Source of the DNA: Streptococcus sp. oral taxon 431
GTDB taxonomy: Bacteria; Bacillota; Bacilli; Lactobacillales; Streptococcaceae
Reading direction: 5' to 3'
Length of the DNA: 64,000 bases
Assembly (NCBI RefSeq): GCF_001553685.1
Contig: NZ_CP014264.1
Location: 132,001 to 196,000, forward strand
Positions 42,196 to 51,293 of this stretch are shown piece after piece. The translations under genes and the position numbers were made by a program. Each line of letters opens with the position of its first letter. Within the stretch, counting starts at the first letter, position 1. The notes under the pieces were generated by a model. That model worked only from the letters and a program-made list of their open reading frames with translations, searched no databases and was not told the origin of the DNA.

Positions 42196-43683
42196 ATGCT
42201 TTACACTTTTAATCTTATGGTTGGTTTAGAACCAAATGGTGTAGATGTTGCTCAAGCATATCGTGGGAAGGTTTTTCGCGACTTGGGCCTCCCTGCCTGT
42301 TTTGTTTTTACACAAGTCCCTCCTCGATTTAAATGGGACTATTACCTATCTTTGGGTCATCTTGAGGAAGAAATCCTGTTAGCACATATGTTGTTGACAG
42401 ATCAGCGTGATATGAGCTTGGGAATCCGTATAGATGATATGAAACAGCTCTTACATTTGACTGCTGAATATAAGGAAAATAATTGTGAATTGATTTTTCA
42501 GGAACAAGATGGTATCATTACCATTCTGCATAAAAATAGTCTAAAACCGGATTATGTGGATTATGTAGATTATTATGCATTTGGTCGTTTACTTCGTAGA
42601 GAACATTATGGTAAGAAAAAACTGTTCACAGAATTTTTCACAGCAGTGGATGCTGGATTTGGTCTAGTAGCTAGAGTTGTTCGCCGACTGTTTCATAATA
42701 GAGATGGTTCAGTAGCCTTTGAAGAGATTAAGAAAGAACCAGGTGAGGATACTGAAGCAGTTTATCGGTGCGGAGCAGAATGGTTCTATAGTGAGTCTGA
42801 ATTTTTAGAGCGAGTCTTATCAGAGTTGCAGTTTAGTAAAGAGGATCATGTATTTCTTGATCGTATAGGGGGTCTTCCCTTTACATCCCCTCTTTTACGT
42901 TTAAAAGGTGAAGCGAAAGTATCCTGTGTTGTGCACTCTATCCATTATTGGGGAGATCAGATTAATTCTGAATATTATTACCTCTTTCAATATGCCGAAG
43001 AATTTGATGGTATTTTAGTATCAACGCAAGCACAGAAGGATGAATTGGAAAAACATTTAGCATTACTAGGAAAAACTGGTCAAGTTCGCGTTCTTCCAGT
43101 AGCTGCCCTATACCAGTTGCAACTAGCTGATGAACGAAAACCATATTCTGTGATGCTCGCCGCTCGATTTGTACGTCGAAAACGATTAGACCTAGCAATT
43201 AAAGCAATCGTTGCTTTTCATGAAATTTGTCCAGACGTCAACTTAGACATATATGGTCAAGGGATGCTGTGGCAGGATATTGAAGCAGAGATTGCCAATC
43301 TAGGAGCGCAAGATTATATTCAACTTAAGGGGCATCAGACAATTAAGAATCGCTTCAAAGAGTATGAGCTTTACCTGGCTACCTCGGAATGGGAAACTTT
43401 TGGTATAACTTTGTTAGAAGCAATTGGTTCTGGACAAGCTCTTGTTGGTCTAGATGTACCATATGGAAATCAGACCTTTATTCAGGAGGGTAAAAATGGT
43501 TATTTAGTTCCTTTTGATGCTCGTTCGGATGAGGAAATTGTGGTTGATTTAACAAAAGCTTTAGAGAAAGCCTTCAAACAAATCAAACAGTTCAGGGAAG
43601 GCTCTTATCGCTTGGCTGAAGAATATTTATCAGACTGCATAACAAAACAATGGTATGAATTGTTGACTAGAGAATGGGAATAA
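42196..43683 (+). CDS. gtfA: GtfA-like O-GlcNAc transferase of serine-rich-repeat adhesin glycosylation
   Basis: The 495-aa protein follows streptococcal GtfA/Gtf1 closely: an N-terminal MLYTFNLMVGLEPNGVDVAQ region, an inserted beta domain (RLLRREHYGKKKLF, HNRDGSVAFEEI), and a C-terminal GT4 Rossmann domain with MLAARFVRRKRLDLAI, DIYGQG, YIQLKGH, the ExFGITLLEA motif and LVGLDVPYGNQTFI. With GtfB, GtfA adds the first GlcNAc to Ser/Thr of serine-rich-repeat adhesins in the cytoplasm. No such adhesin and no SecA2/SecY2/Asp genes are in the window. Confidence 0.85.
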   Translation: MLYTFNLMVGLEPNGVDVAQAYRGKVFRDLGLPACFVFTQVPPRFKWDYYLSLGHLEEEILLAHMLLTDQRDMSLGIRIDDMKQLLHLTAEYKENNCELIFQEQDGIITILHKNSLKPDYVDYVDYYAFGRLLRREHYGKKKLFTEFFTAVDAGFGLVARVVRRLFHNRDGSVAFEEIKKEPGEDTEAVYRCGAEWFYSESEFLERVLSELQFSKEDHVFLDRIGGLPFTSPLLRLKGEAKVSCVVHSIHYWGDQINSEYYYLFQYAEEFDGILVSTQAQKDELEKHLALLGKTGQVRVLPVAALYQLQLADERKPYSVMLAARFVRRKRLDLAIKAIVAFHEICPDVNLDIYGQGMLWQDIEAEIANLGAQDYIQLKGHQTIKNRFKEYELYLATSEWETFGITLLEAIGSGQALVGLDVPYGNQTFIQEGKNGYLVPFDARSDEEIVVDLTKALEKAFKQIKQFREGSYRLAEEYLSDCITKQWYELLTREWE

Positions 43684-44912
43684 AAAAAGAAATGATGTAT
43701 TATTATCTGACGAGGGAATGGTCTTCAGATGACGATCGCCTAAAAAAAGATTTAGAACTTATGGGGATGGAACTGAAACTATTAACGATTAACAATATTT
43801 TTACTAGTTTTTTTTCTAATCATGAAAATTCAAGTCCCTTACACATGACCCAACTTCCCTTACCTCGATTTTGGGAGGTTCTTTCTTCAGGAGATATCAT
43901 AGCGGAAGGAAATAAAAAAGGGAAGATTTACTGCTATCCTCAGTGGCCACAAATGGTGGAGGTAGTCGAATGGTATGATAACAAAGGTGTTTGTTGTGCA
44001 AGAGATCATTACGATTTATCGGGAACTTGTTTTCATAGAGAAATTTGGAGTGGTGGAAAAAAAGAGATAGACATTTATGGTCAGGAAAATCAAGAGCAAC
44101 TCTATCTTTTTTCATCTCATGATCGTGCACTTTATCGAGAAGCAAATGGTCGGGAACAGGGCTTTTCTTCAATTGATGAAGCAAGAAAACTGATTTTAGA
44201 TAAACAATTATCTACAGGTGATTGTTTAGTATTATCAGATATAAGCTTACTTAGGGATATGCCTAACCTCTCATCTAATCAGTTAGTATTTTATATGAGA
44301 GAAGAGTTATCCGCGAAAGATATTTCATATCTAAAAGAGCGTTGTGGGAAATTACTGACCCGAGATTTGAAATTAAAGACAGACAATATGAATCTTCCCC
44401 TGATTTATCTGCCAACGTTTCTTGGTGCCTTTAGGGAGTTTCGTCCGCATATTTTAATTTTGACAGATACGCAAGAACTAGAGCAAATTGAAGTCCTTGT
44501 ATCTGCCCTACCAGATTTTGAATTTCATATTGCTGCTTTAACAGTAATGGGAGGGCGCCTGCTAGATCTGGATTGTCATGCAAATGTTCATCTCTACCCA
44601 GGTCTGTCTAGAGAGATATATGAGAAACTTTTACAAACGTGTAGCATTTATCTGGATATTTCTCATGCGCAGGAAATACTTGATGGCAACCGTGCAGCTC
44701 TTGAAAATGGCATGATCCTTTATGCTTTTAAGGAAACGTGCCACCAGCCAGAGTTTTATGCCACTGACCATGTGTTTCCAAGGGATTGTATCGCAGATAT
44801 GATTGACGAACTATCCCAACTTGCAAATCCAGAAAAATATCAATCTGCTTATGATAAACAAAAGATGAATCCGTACTTAGTGACCAGGGAAGAATTGAAG
44901 TTACTTCTTTAA
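43674..44912 (+). CDS. gtfB: GtfB-like chaperone/co-transferase for serine-rich-repeat adhesin glycosylation
   Basis: The 412-aa protein overlaps the gtfA end by 10 nt. Its N-terminal half resembles GtfB (LPLPRFWEVLSSGDIIAEG, MVEVVEWYDNKGVCCARDHYDLSG). Its C-terminal half is the module recurring across the island (LILTDTQELEQIEVLVSALPD, FHIAALTVMGGRLLDL, SIYLDISHAQEIL). GtfB is not itself catalytic; it binds acceptor protein and stabilises GtfA. Pairing with the upstream gene makes the assignment firm, though the acceptor is unknown here. Confidence 0.82.
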   Translation: MGIKKEMMYYYLTREWSSDDDRLKKDLELMGMELKLLTINNIFTSFFSNHENSSPLHMTQLPLPRFWEVLSSGDIIAEGNKKGKIYCYPQWPQMVEVVEWYDNKGVCCARDHYDLSGTCFHREIWSGGKKEIDIYGQENQEQLYLFSSHDRALYREANGREQGFSSIDEARKLILDKQLSTGDCLVLSDISLLRDMPNLSSNQLVFYMREELSAKDISYLKERCGKLLTRDLKLKTDNMNLPLIYLPTFLGAFREFRPHILILTDTQELEQIEVLVSALPDFEFHIAALTVMGGRLLDLDCHANVHLYPGLSREIYEKLLQTCSIYLDISHAQEILDGNRAALENGMILYAFKETCHQPEFYATDHVFPRDCIADMIDELSQLANPEKYQSAYDKQKMNPYLVTREELKLLL

Positions 44913-45121
44913 ATGACGAATAAATAAGGGAAGTATCGTGAATTCCAAATATGTTTATGGCATCTATTGTTATACTGGGGATAATATAGAAGAATAGTAC
45001 TAAATAAAATCTAGATCTTGTCCGATATGTATTCGTAGGGTTCAAGTTTACTTTATTCGTTTAAAAATAAATAAGTATTTAATAGATAGGATAATTGAGA
45101 AAAGAAAAGGAGAATGGGGTA

Positions 45122-46336
45122 GTGAGAAGGGCAATCGTACTTGCAGGTGATAATGGTTATATGGAGAAGTTAGAAGTTGCCATAAAATCTATTGTTGCAA
45201 CAAACAGTCATATTAATTTTTATGTTATCAATGATAATCTTCCTCAGGAGTGGTTCTGGTTGATGAATAATCGCTTAGAGTCTGTTCAGTCAGAAATTCA
45301 GAATGTTAAAATTTCTTCCGATCAGATAAAGGGCTATTCCTTGCCTATGGATCATCTTTCTTATGCAACTTTTTATCGCTATTTTATTGGTGAAGTAGTC
45401 GCAGAGAATCGAGCTCTTTATATAGATGCAGATATCGTTGTTACAGGCGATTTAACTCCTCTCTTTGAGATGGATTTAGAAGGATATGCTTTAGCAGCTG
45501 TAACTGATGGTTTAGATGTGAATAAATTCAATGCAGGTGTTTTACTGATTGATACTGCTCTTTGGAGAGAAGAAAATGTCTGTCAGCAACTATTGGAGTT
45601 AACCAATCGTTATCATGAGGAAGAATTTGGTGATCAAGGGATCTTAAATCGACATTTTAAAGGACGCTGGAAAAAATTACCAGAAAAATATAATGTGATG
45701 GTTGGTATGGATACCTTTGCTCATACTTTTAATGCTTTTGAGTGGTATGATCGAGCGAATCAGTTAGAAAAGGAAGCGGTTATCATTCATTATGCAGGAG
45801 ATAAGCCATGGAATCAGTGGAATTTGAATCGTTGTCGCGATATTTGGTGGTTCTATTATGGATTAGAATGGTCTGAAGTCTTACTTAGAAAGAGTGTTCT
45901 CAAACATGGGTTTAAGGATCTGGTAAAGAGGCCTCGTTATCATACAGCGATATTCACAAATTCAGCTGCGATGGAACAACTTGAAACTTTGATAGAAGCA
46001 CTACCTGATGTTCAGTTTGAAATTTTAGCACATACAAATTTTGCACCAGGTGTCATTGCTTTGGAGTCTTATCCAAACGTTTCTCTCTACCCTCGATTTA
46101 CTCTTTATAACGCTCAGGTAGCGTTAGAGCATATGGATTTTTATCTGGATATTAATTACCATGAAGAAATTTACGATATTATTAACAAGGTAACTGCACT
46201 GGAAAAACCTATCTTTTCTTTTGATGTTACCCAACATAGTCATAGTGAGAATGAAAATAATGCTTACTGTTTCAGTGTAGATAAAGTTGAGGATATGATT
46301 GCCTCAATCCAGCAATATTTGAAGAACTTAGACTAA
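45122..46336 (+). CDS. GT8 glycosyltransferase with GtfB-type C-terminal module
   Basis: The 404-aa protein is the third GT8 paralogue: RRAIVLAGDNGYMEKLEVAIKS, YIDADIVVTGDLTPLFEMDL with a DAD metal site, FNAGVLLIDTALW, GDQGILNRHF and HYAGDKPW. The shared module follows (AIFTNSAAMEQLETLIEALPD ... FYLDINYHEEI). I start at GTG 45122, 9 nt after AAAGGAGA and matching the start of the paralogues; a TTG at 45095 lies upstream of that ribosome site. A 209-nt AT-rich gap precedes it, perhaps with a promoter. Confidence 0.88.
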   Translation: MRRAIVLAGDNGYMEKLEVAIKSIVATNSHINFYVINDNLPQEWFWLMNNRLESVQSEIQNVKISSDQIKGYSLPMDHLSYATFYRYFIGEVVAENRALYIDADIVVTGDLTPLFEMDLEGYALAAVTDGLDVNKFNAGVLLIDTALWREENVCQQLLELTNRYHEEEFGDQGILNRHFKGRWKKLPEKYNVMVGMDTFAHTFNAFEWYDRANQLEKEAVIIHYAGDKPWNQWNLNRCRDIWWFYYGLEWSEVLLRKSVLKHGFKDLVKRPRYHTAIFTNSAAMEQLETLIEALPDVQFEILAHTNFAPGVIALESYPNVSLYPRFTLYNAQVALEHMDFYLDINYHEEIYDIINKVTALEKPIFSFDVTQHSHSENENNAYCFSVDKVEDMIASIQQYLKNLD

Positions 46337-46361
46337 AAATTGAATAAAGAGAGAAATAAAA

Positions 46362-47240
46362 ATGGAAAAAATAAGTGTTATTGTCCCTGTTTATATGTCA
46401 GAGGCCTATCTTGAAAAATGTTTAGATAGCATTCTTCAACAAACTTATCAAAATCTTGAAGTTATTTTAATCAATGATGGCTCAACTGATGGTTCGGCAA
46501 CTATTTGTCAGCGATATAAAAATCAAGATGCGCGTGTTAAAGTTTACCATAAGCCAAATGGAGGAGTTGCTTCCAGTCGCAATCGTGCCTTGGAAGCTGT
46601 GACAGGTGATTACATTGTCTTTGTTGATAATGATGATTGGCTAGAGTTAGACCATATCCAAAGCCTTTATGATTTATTGAAAAAAACGGATGCAGATATT
46701 GCAATTGGTAATTTCACTCAGTTTATTGAAGATCAGGGGAGTTTTTTAATCCATGTAGGTGCAGACAACTATTTTGAACAAGTGTTCAGCCCTTTCGATT
46801 GGTTCCATCATCAATATGATGGAAAGTATAATCTTAGTCAATGTTTTACAGTTCCGTGGGCAAAACTCTATAAAGCAGAGCTTTTCAAGGATATTGTCTA
46901 TCCAACGGATCAGAAGGTAGAGGACGATTATACGACCTATAAGGTTTACCTTCAAGCAGATAAGATAGCCTATATGAATAAAGCCATTTATATTCATAGA
47001 AAACGCTCCACAAGTGTGACTAGAACAGTTAATCTTGCAGATGTTTATCCTTTAAAGAGTATTGAAGAGCGTCTGACTATTTTGAATCTGATTGGGGCAC
47101 CTCAGGAGTTGTTGGATAAGGAAATTCAGGCTTATAAATGGCGATTATCCATTCATGAAGAAGAATCATTGAAACGCGGAGATATGGAAGCTTATCAACA
47201 GATTTTGGTGAAAAAAGCTATTGAGAGTAAGCAGCGGTAA
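46362..47240 (+). CDS. GT2 glycosyltransferase
   Basis: The 292-aa protein is a single GT2 domain: ISVIVPVYMSEAYLEKCLDSIL, VILINDGSTDGSATIC, GGVASSRNRALE and the intact DxD-type VDNDDWLE, then a helical C-terminus. It resembles the N-terminal part of the fused gene at 36662, but here the acidic motif is complete. It probably extends the adhesin glycan. It is the last gene of the island and ends at a bidirectional terminator. Confidence 0.88.
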   Translation: MEKISVIVPVYMSEAYLEKCLDSILQQTYQNLEVILINDGSTDGSATICQRYKNQDARVKVYHKPNGGVASSRNRALEAVTGDYIVFVDNDDWLELDHIQSLYDLLKKTDADIAIGNFTQFIEDQGSFLIHVGADNYFEQVFSPFDWFHHQYDGKYNLSQCFTVPWAKLYKAELFKDIVYPTDQKVEDDYTTYKVYLQADKIAYMNKAIYIHRKRSTSVTRTVNLADVYPLKSIEERLTILNLIGAPQELLDKEIQAYKWRLSIHEEESLKRGDMEAYQQILVKKAIESKQR

Positions 47241-47307
47241 GAGTTATAAGTCTTATAGAATAGTTGATTAAAGAAAAATACTTGACATAACTTGTCGTGA
47301 AATAATA

Positions 47308-47346
47308 AAAATTCTCTGAAGTCTTATGACTTCAGAGAATTTTTTC
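47308..47346. terminator. Bidirectional terminator between the island and rnjA
   Basis: A 16-bp perfect stem (aaaattctctgaagtc / gacttcagagaatttt), loop ttat, with A/T runs on both sides, placed between convergent genes. Confidence 0.88.
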
Positions 47347-49026
47347 TTATTCTTCATCTGGTGTGAGAATCATCGGAATGATGATTGGTTCACGTTCAGT
47401 ATTTTCGTAAAGGAATGGTCGAATGGCGTTTACGATAGCGCCATTGACAGACTGGACGCTGGCATCTTTGTTTTTCAATGCGATACGAATGGCATTGAAA
47501 AGGATACGTTGGCTTTGGCGAATCAAGTCGCCGGACTCTCTCATGTAGACAAATCCACGGCTGAGAATATCTGGTCCAGATAGAATCATCTGAGACTTGA
47601 AGTCAACGGTTGCGACAGCCAGTACAACACCATCTTCAGATAGGTCTCGGCGATCTTTAAGCACAGCTGCACCGATTTCACCGATACGATTACCATCGAC
47701 GTAGATATCCTGAGCGTTGAAATGACCTGCGATACGGGCAGAATTTGCAGTAAGGGCAAGCACATCACCATTGCTCATGATAAAGATATTGTCCTTCTCA
47801 ACCCCAGTATCCACCGCTAGTCCAGCGTGGACTTTCTGCATGCGGTATTCACCGTGAACAGGCATGAAGTATTTTGGCTTGATGAGGCGGAGCATGAGTT
47901 TTTGCTCTTGCTGACCACCGTGTCCAGATGTATGGATATTGTTAATCTTACCATGGATGACTTCAATACCAGCTTCAGAAATGATGTTAATCAATTTGTT
48001 GACGCTAGTGGTGTTTCCTGGAATTGGGCTAGATGAGAAGATAACGGTATCACCAGGTTGGAGTTGCACTTGACGGTGAGTTCCGTTAGCGATACGAGAG
48101 AGGGCTGCCATAGGTTCGCCCTGACTACCTGTACAGAGGATAAGGATCTCACCCGCAGGGTAGTCTTTGATTTCATTTGGCTCGATAAAGGTTCCCTTAG
48201 GAGCCTTGATGTAACCTAGTTCAATCCCGTTGACAATGGCTTTTTCCATAGAGCGTCCAAAGACAGCAATCTTACGCCCTGTTTTAACAGCAGCATCAGT
48301 TGCTTGTTGGAGACGGAAGATATTTGAGGCAAAGGATGCAAAGATGATGCGTCCCTCGATACCTTGGATAATCTTCATGATCGACTGGCCGACAACCTTT
48401 TCAGAGTTTGTAAAGGTTGGAACCTCAGCATTGGTCGAGTCAGAGAGCAAACAAAGCACTCCATCTTCACCTAGGGCTGCCATACGGTGCAAGTCTGCAG
48501 GTTCACCAACTGGTGTAAAGTCGAACTTGAAGTCACCTGTACAGACGATTTTCCCTTGAGGTGTATGGATGACAATTCCCAATGGCTCTGGAATCGAGTG
48601 GGTTGTTCTAAAGAAAGTTGCTTTAAGATTTTTAAAAGTCAACTCCGTGTTGTGGTTGATTTCGTGAAGTGTAGCGTTGCGTAAAAGTCCATGTTCTTCG
48701 AGTTTTCCACGGATCAAGGCAAGGGCCAGTGGACCTGCATAGATAGGGATATTGGCTTGCTTAAGCAAGAAAGGAATCCCTCCGATATGGTCCTCGTGTC
48801 CGTGTGTAATCAAAAGAGCCTTAACGCGGTCGATATTTTCTACAATGTAGGAGTAATCAGGGATAACGTAGTCGATACCGAGAAGGTCATCCTCTGGGAA
48901 TTTAATCCCTGCATCAACGATGATGATTTCATCTTGATATTCGATACCATATGTGTTTTTTCCGATTTCTCCTAGACCACCAATGGCAAAAACGCCGACT
49001 TCTTCTGGTTTAAGAGTGTAGGCCAT
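47347..49026 (-). CDS. rnjA: Ribonuclease J1
   Basis: 5'-to-3' exonuclease and endonuclease of RNA turnover and processing. The 559-aa protein is a metallo-beta-lactamase/beta-CASP enzyme with the zinc motif [11 protein letters not shown], the beta-CASP section ([22 protein letters not shown]) and the C-terminal [10 protein letters not shown] and VHGEYRM motifs. It lies 1 nt downstream of rpoY, the usual Firmicute arrangement. Residue count is normal for RNase J1. Confidence 0.96.
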   Translation of the reverse strand: MAYTLKPEEVGVFAIGGLGEIGKNTYGIEYQDEIIIVDAGIKFPEDDLLGIDYVIPDYSYIVENIDRVKALLITHGHEDHIGGIPFLLKQANIPIYAGPLALALIRGKLEEHGLLRNATLHEINHNTELTFKNLKATFFRTTHSIPEPLGIVIHTPQGKIVCTGDFKFDFTPVGEPADLHRMAALGEDGVLCLLSDSTNAEVPTFTNSEKVVGQSIMKIIQGIEGRIIFASFASNIFRLQQATDAAVKTGRKIAVFGRSMEKAIVNGIELGYIKAPKGTFIEPNEIKDYPAGEILILCTGSQGEPMAALSRIANGTHRQVQLQPGDTVIFSSSPIPGNTTSVNKLINIISEAGIEVIHGKINNIHTSGHGGQQEQKLMLRLIKPKYFMPVHGEYRMQKVHAGLAVDTGVEKDNIFIMSNGDVLALTANSARIAGHFNAQDIYVDGNRIGEIGAAVLKDRRDLSEDGVVLAVATVDFKSQMILSGPDILSRGFVYMRESGDLIRQSQRILFNAIRIALKNKDASVQSVNGAIVNAIRPFLYENTEREPIIIPMILTPDEE

Positions 49027-49027
49027 A

Positions 49028-49261
49028 TTAGAACTCCGTAATTTCGAATGCGCCAGTTTCTTTTTCGTAGTCTAGCAATTTGTCAGACAAGAGTTCGATA
49101 AACTCGATATTATATTCTGGACGATTTTCTTCGACAAGTTGGCGAGCAGCGATACGTCCTTCAAGTTCTGAACTAGCATCGATGTCCAAGTAGAGTGAGC
49201 GTGTTGTTTCACGACGTGGGCTGCGTTCTTTTGTTTCTTGATAAAAAATTTTGTAAATCAT
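49028..49261 (-). CDS. rpoY: RNA polymerase epsilon subunit
   Basis: Small accessory subunit of Firmicute RNA polymerase (DUF1447). The 77-aa protein [18 protein letters not shown]... ends in [14 protein letters not shown] start at ATG 49261, behind GAAAGGAAAC; an in-frame ATG 36 nt upstream would add 12 residues not seen in the family. It is co-transcribed with rnjA. Confidence 0.95.
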   Translation of the reverse strand: MIYKIFYQETKERSPRRETTRSLYLDIDASSELEGRIAARQLVEENRPEYNIEFIELLSDKLLDYEKETGAFEITEF

Positions 49262-49374
49262 ATGTTTCCTTTCTGCTTTCAGGTCAGCTATATTCAAAAA
49301 TGCTCAGTTTGAAGCTGGTTTGATTCCAGTTCATTTTTTGTCTTTATTGACCTTGATTCGTTACAATTATCTCA

Positions 49375-49403
49375 ATTATAACATAAAAAGGGGAATTAGT
49401 AAA
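49375..49403 (-). promoter_or_regulatory. rpoY-rnjA promoter
   Basis: On the minus strand, TTTACT and an extended -10 TGTTATAAT (TATAAT at 49380-49375) are 17 nt apart. The predicted 5' leader is about 105 nt. Confidence 0.6.
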
Positions 49404-49462
49404 AGCAGGAAACATGAAAGTAAGGAGCTTGAAATGCGTTTCATTTTACCTTGTATAAGTAT

Positions 49463-49491
49463 TTGAAGACATCAGATGCAAGTGCTATAAT
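49463..49491 (+). promoter_or_regulatory. Promoter of the small membrane protein gene
   Basis: TTGAAG (49463-49468), a 17-nt spacer, then extended -10 TGCTATAAT (49483-49491). Confidence 0.7.
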
Positions 49492-49533
49492 AAAGTTAGA
49501 AAAGAGGTTTTTCCTTATGAAGGAGGGCACGAT

Positions 49534-49740
49534 ATGTTTCAACTAGCTATTGTCATTCGTCTTCTGGTCTTTGCGGTATTTGTTGCTTGTGTTTATGGTG
49601 GCAATCTACTATTTCTTCGTCTAGAACATAGAAAACTAGCTGTATATTGGAAAATTGTCTTTGTAACACTGTATTCCATTTTCCTTCTTCTGGTGACCTA
49701 TGTGGTCTGGCTTGTATTTTACTTTGGTTTGAATGCTTAG
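49534..49740 (+). CDS. Small membrane protein, 68 aa
   Basis: Hypothetical protein with two hydrophobic helices (about residues 4-28 and 40-65; LLVFAVFVACVYGGNLLFL and a second) joined by a basic loop LEHRKLAVYWK. A consensus AAGGAGG site 6 nt upstream and a good promoter argue that it is real. It lies between rpoY and the cib locus. A role as an extra bacteriocin immunity protein is possible but not shown. Confidence 0.7.
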   Translation: MFQLAIVIRLLVFAVFVACVYGGNLLFLRLEHRKLAVYWKIVFVTLYSIFLLLVTYVVWLVFYFGLNA

Positions 49741-49825
49741 CTTCAGTTGTTTATTTATATCTGCTGATTGAACGAATGCATATCTTTAAAATAGGTTATA
49801 AAAAAATAGCGAACTCAGCTGCACA

Positions 49826-49863
49826 AAAAATCCACCCCAACTATTAAGATAGGGTGGATTTTT
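49826..49863. terminator. Bidirectional terminator between the small membrane gene and cibC
   Basis: A 12-bp perfect stem (aaaaatccaccc / gggtggattttt) with flanking A/T runs, between convergent genes. Confidence 0.85.
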
Positions 49864-49905
49864 CAAATTCGGTGTCCAATTTTCCCTCAAACGAAGGTCA
49901 TATTT

Positions 49906-50106
49906 TCAGGCCTTATCCTTATTTTTACAGTAGTGATTGTTCTGTTCAAAAATAGAGTTGAAGCATAAAAATAAAACAATACAAACAGATAAATCAATTG
50001 GCAATGGTATAGTAGTAATGCTTAAATCGTTGAGAATACTGATCAAACTGTAAGAGATGAAGAAAATAAAATTCATCCTTCTATAAATGTATCTTTTATC
50101 TAGCAT
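49906..50106 (-). CDS. cibC: CibC-like bacteriocin immunity protein
   Basis: The 66-aa protein has two hydrophobic helices (MNFIFFISYSLISIL; IPLPIDLSVCIVLFLCF) with basic ends. It starts 3 nt after the second bacteriocin gene, the position and size of CibC, which protects the competent producer from CibAB. The assignment rests on context and topology rather than a conserved motif. Confidence 0.75.
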   Translation of the reverse strand: MLDKRYIYRRMNFIFFISYSLISILNDLSITTIPLPIDLSVCIVLFLCFNSIFEQNNHYCKNKDKA

Positions 50107-50109
50107 GAC

Positions 50110-50253
50110 TTATCCAAACTTTTTACGGAGATTTTTTCCAATGGTGTAAGCTGCCATAAATAAAGCTATACCAACACCTACACCAAAACCACCCTTGATT
50201 TCTTGCAATTCTTTATTAGAAATTTCATGATATTTGTCTAAATCTTTAATCAT
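50110..50253 (-). CDS. cibB: CibB-like double-glycine bacteriocin peptide
   Basis: A 47-aa precursor. The leader MIKDLDKYHEISNKELQEIKGG ends in GG (shown as two parts: MIKDLDKYHEISNK, ELQEIKGG). The mature 25 residues (FGVGVGIALFMAAYTIG..., basic end KNLRKKFG) include GxxxG-like spacing typical of two-peptide bacteriocins. AGGAGG precedes the start. Cleavage and export would be by ComAB or a similar ABC transporter. It is encoded 16 nt downstream of cibA. Confidence 0.85.
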   Translation of the reverse strand: MIKDLDKYHEISNKELQEIKGGFGVGVGIALFMAAYTIGKNLRKKFG

Positions 50254-50269
50254 ACTAACCTCCTAAAAA

Positions 50270-50437
50270 CTAACCAGCTGCTAAGCCAGAGCCTACAAGT
50301 GCTGTTCCGCCAGCAACAGCTTTCCAAGAAACTGCTACACCAAAGATAACCAAGGGAGCGAGACCACCATCAATATCTGATAATTCATTTTCAGATAGCG
50401 ATACAAATTGATTGTCAATATTTTCGAAATTTGTCAT
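50270..50437 (-). CDS. cibA: CibA-like double-glycine bacteriocin peptide
   Basis: A 55-aa precursor. The leader MTNFENIDNQFVSLSENELS plus DIDGG is cut after GG, leaving about 30 residues (LAPLVIFGVAVSWKAVAGG..., GSGLAAG) rich in Gly and Ala. With CibB it forms the two-peptide pore that lyses non-competent siblings (fratricide) in pneumococcus. The ribosome site AAGGAGGAAAG is strong. It is the first gene after the competence box at 50471-50478. Confidence 0.88.
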   Translation of the reverse strand: MTNFENIDNQFVSLSENELSDIDGGLAPLVIFGVAVSWKAVAGGTALVGSGLAAG

Positions 50438-50470
50438 TGAACTTTCCTCCTTTTTTCTTGTTCACTTTTA

Positions 50471-50478
50471 TATTCGGA
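50471..50478 (-). promoter_or_regulatory. ComX-type competence (cin) box before cibA
   Basis: The minus strand reads TCCGAATA, one base from the consensus TACGAATA, 34 nt before the cibA ATG and preceded by a T/C-rich stretch as at other late competence promoters. It implies ComX control. Confidence 0.7.
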
Positions 50479-50609
50479 AACGAAAAGGAAAAGTTGCAAT
50501 GTTTTTGAAGATTTCTTTTCACTGTGATTTTTGATACAAAACAAAGAAAATTCCCATGTGCCTTCTTTTGTAGTATAATAGTAAGCAGACAAAAAGATAG
50601 GAATGTGTT

Positions 50610-51293
50610 ATGAAAGTATTAGCTTTTGATACGTCCAGCAAGGCTCTTTCTCTAGCTATTTTAGAGGACAAGCAGCTTCTTGCCGATACGACTATTAATA
50701 TCAAGAAAAATCACAGTATCACTCTGATGCCTGCTATCGATTTTTTGATGGCAAGTTTGGATTTGACACCCAAGGATTTGGATCGAATCGTAGTGGCAGA
50801 GGGGCCAGGTAGCTACACAGGTTTGCGAATCGCAGTAGCGACTGCCAAGACTTTGGCTCATACTCTGAACATCGAGTTAGTTGGCATGTCTAGCCTCTTG
50901 GCTCTGGTGCCTTACCAACAAGAAGGTTTGTTCGTCCCCTTGATGGATGCGCGTCGCAATAATGTGTATGCAGGATTTTATGAAAATGCCAAACCTGTCA
51001 TGCCAGAAGCGCACCTATCTTTTGCGGAAGTTTTAGAGCAAGTCAAGGATGCTGAACAAGTCACTTTTGTCGGTGAAGTGGGAGCCTTTGTGGAACAAAT
51101 CCAAGAACAACTGCCACAGGCTAATTACCAAGAAACCTTACCAAACGCAGCGAATCTTGCTCTTTGGGCCTGGGACAAGGAAGCAGACTCCTTGCATGAT
51201 TTTGTGCCGAATTACCTTAAGCGTGTCGAAGCTGAGGAAAACTGGCTCAAGAATCACACCGAGTCTGGCGAGTCTTACATTAAACGCCTATGA
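50610..51293 (+). CDS. tsaB: tRNA t6A biosynthesis protein TsaB
   Basis: The 227-aa ASKHA-fold protein partners TsaD in making threonylcarbamoyladenosine at position 37 of ANN-decoding tRNAs. Visible motifs are KVLAFDTSSKALSLAI, NHSITLMPAIDFLM and VAEGPGSYTGLRIAVATAK. The start overlaps nothing, and the 3' end overlaps rimI by 4 nt. A TATAAT lies at 50574-50579. Confidence 0.95.
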   Translation: MKVLAFDTSSKALSLAILEDKQLLADTTINIKKNHSITLMPAIDFLMASLDLTPKDLDRIVVAEGPGSYTGLRIAVATAKTLAHTLNIELVGMSSLLALVPYQQEGLFVPLMDARRNNVYAGFYENAKPVMPEAHLSFAEVLEQVKDAEQVTFVGEVGAFVEQIQEQLPQANYQETLPNAANLALWAWDKEADSLHDFVPNYLKRVEAEENWLKNHTESGESYIKRL

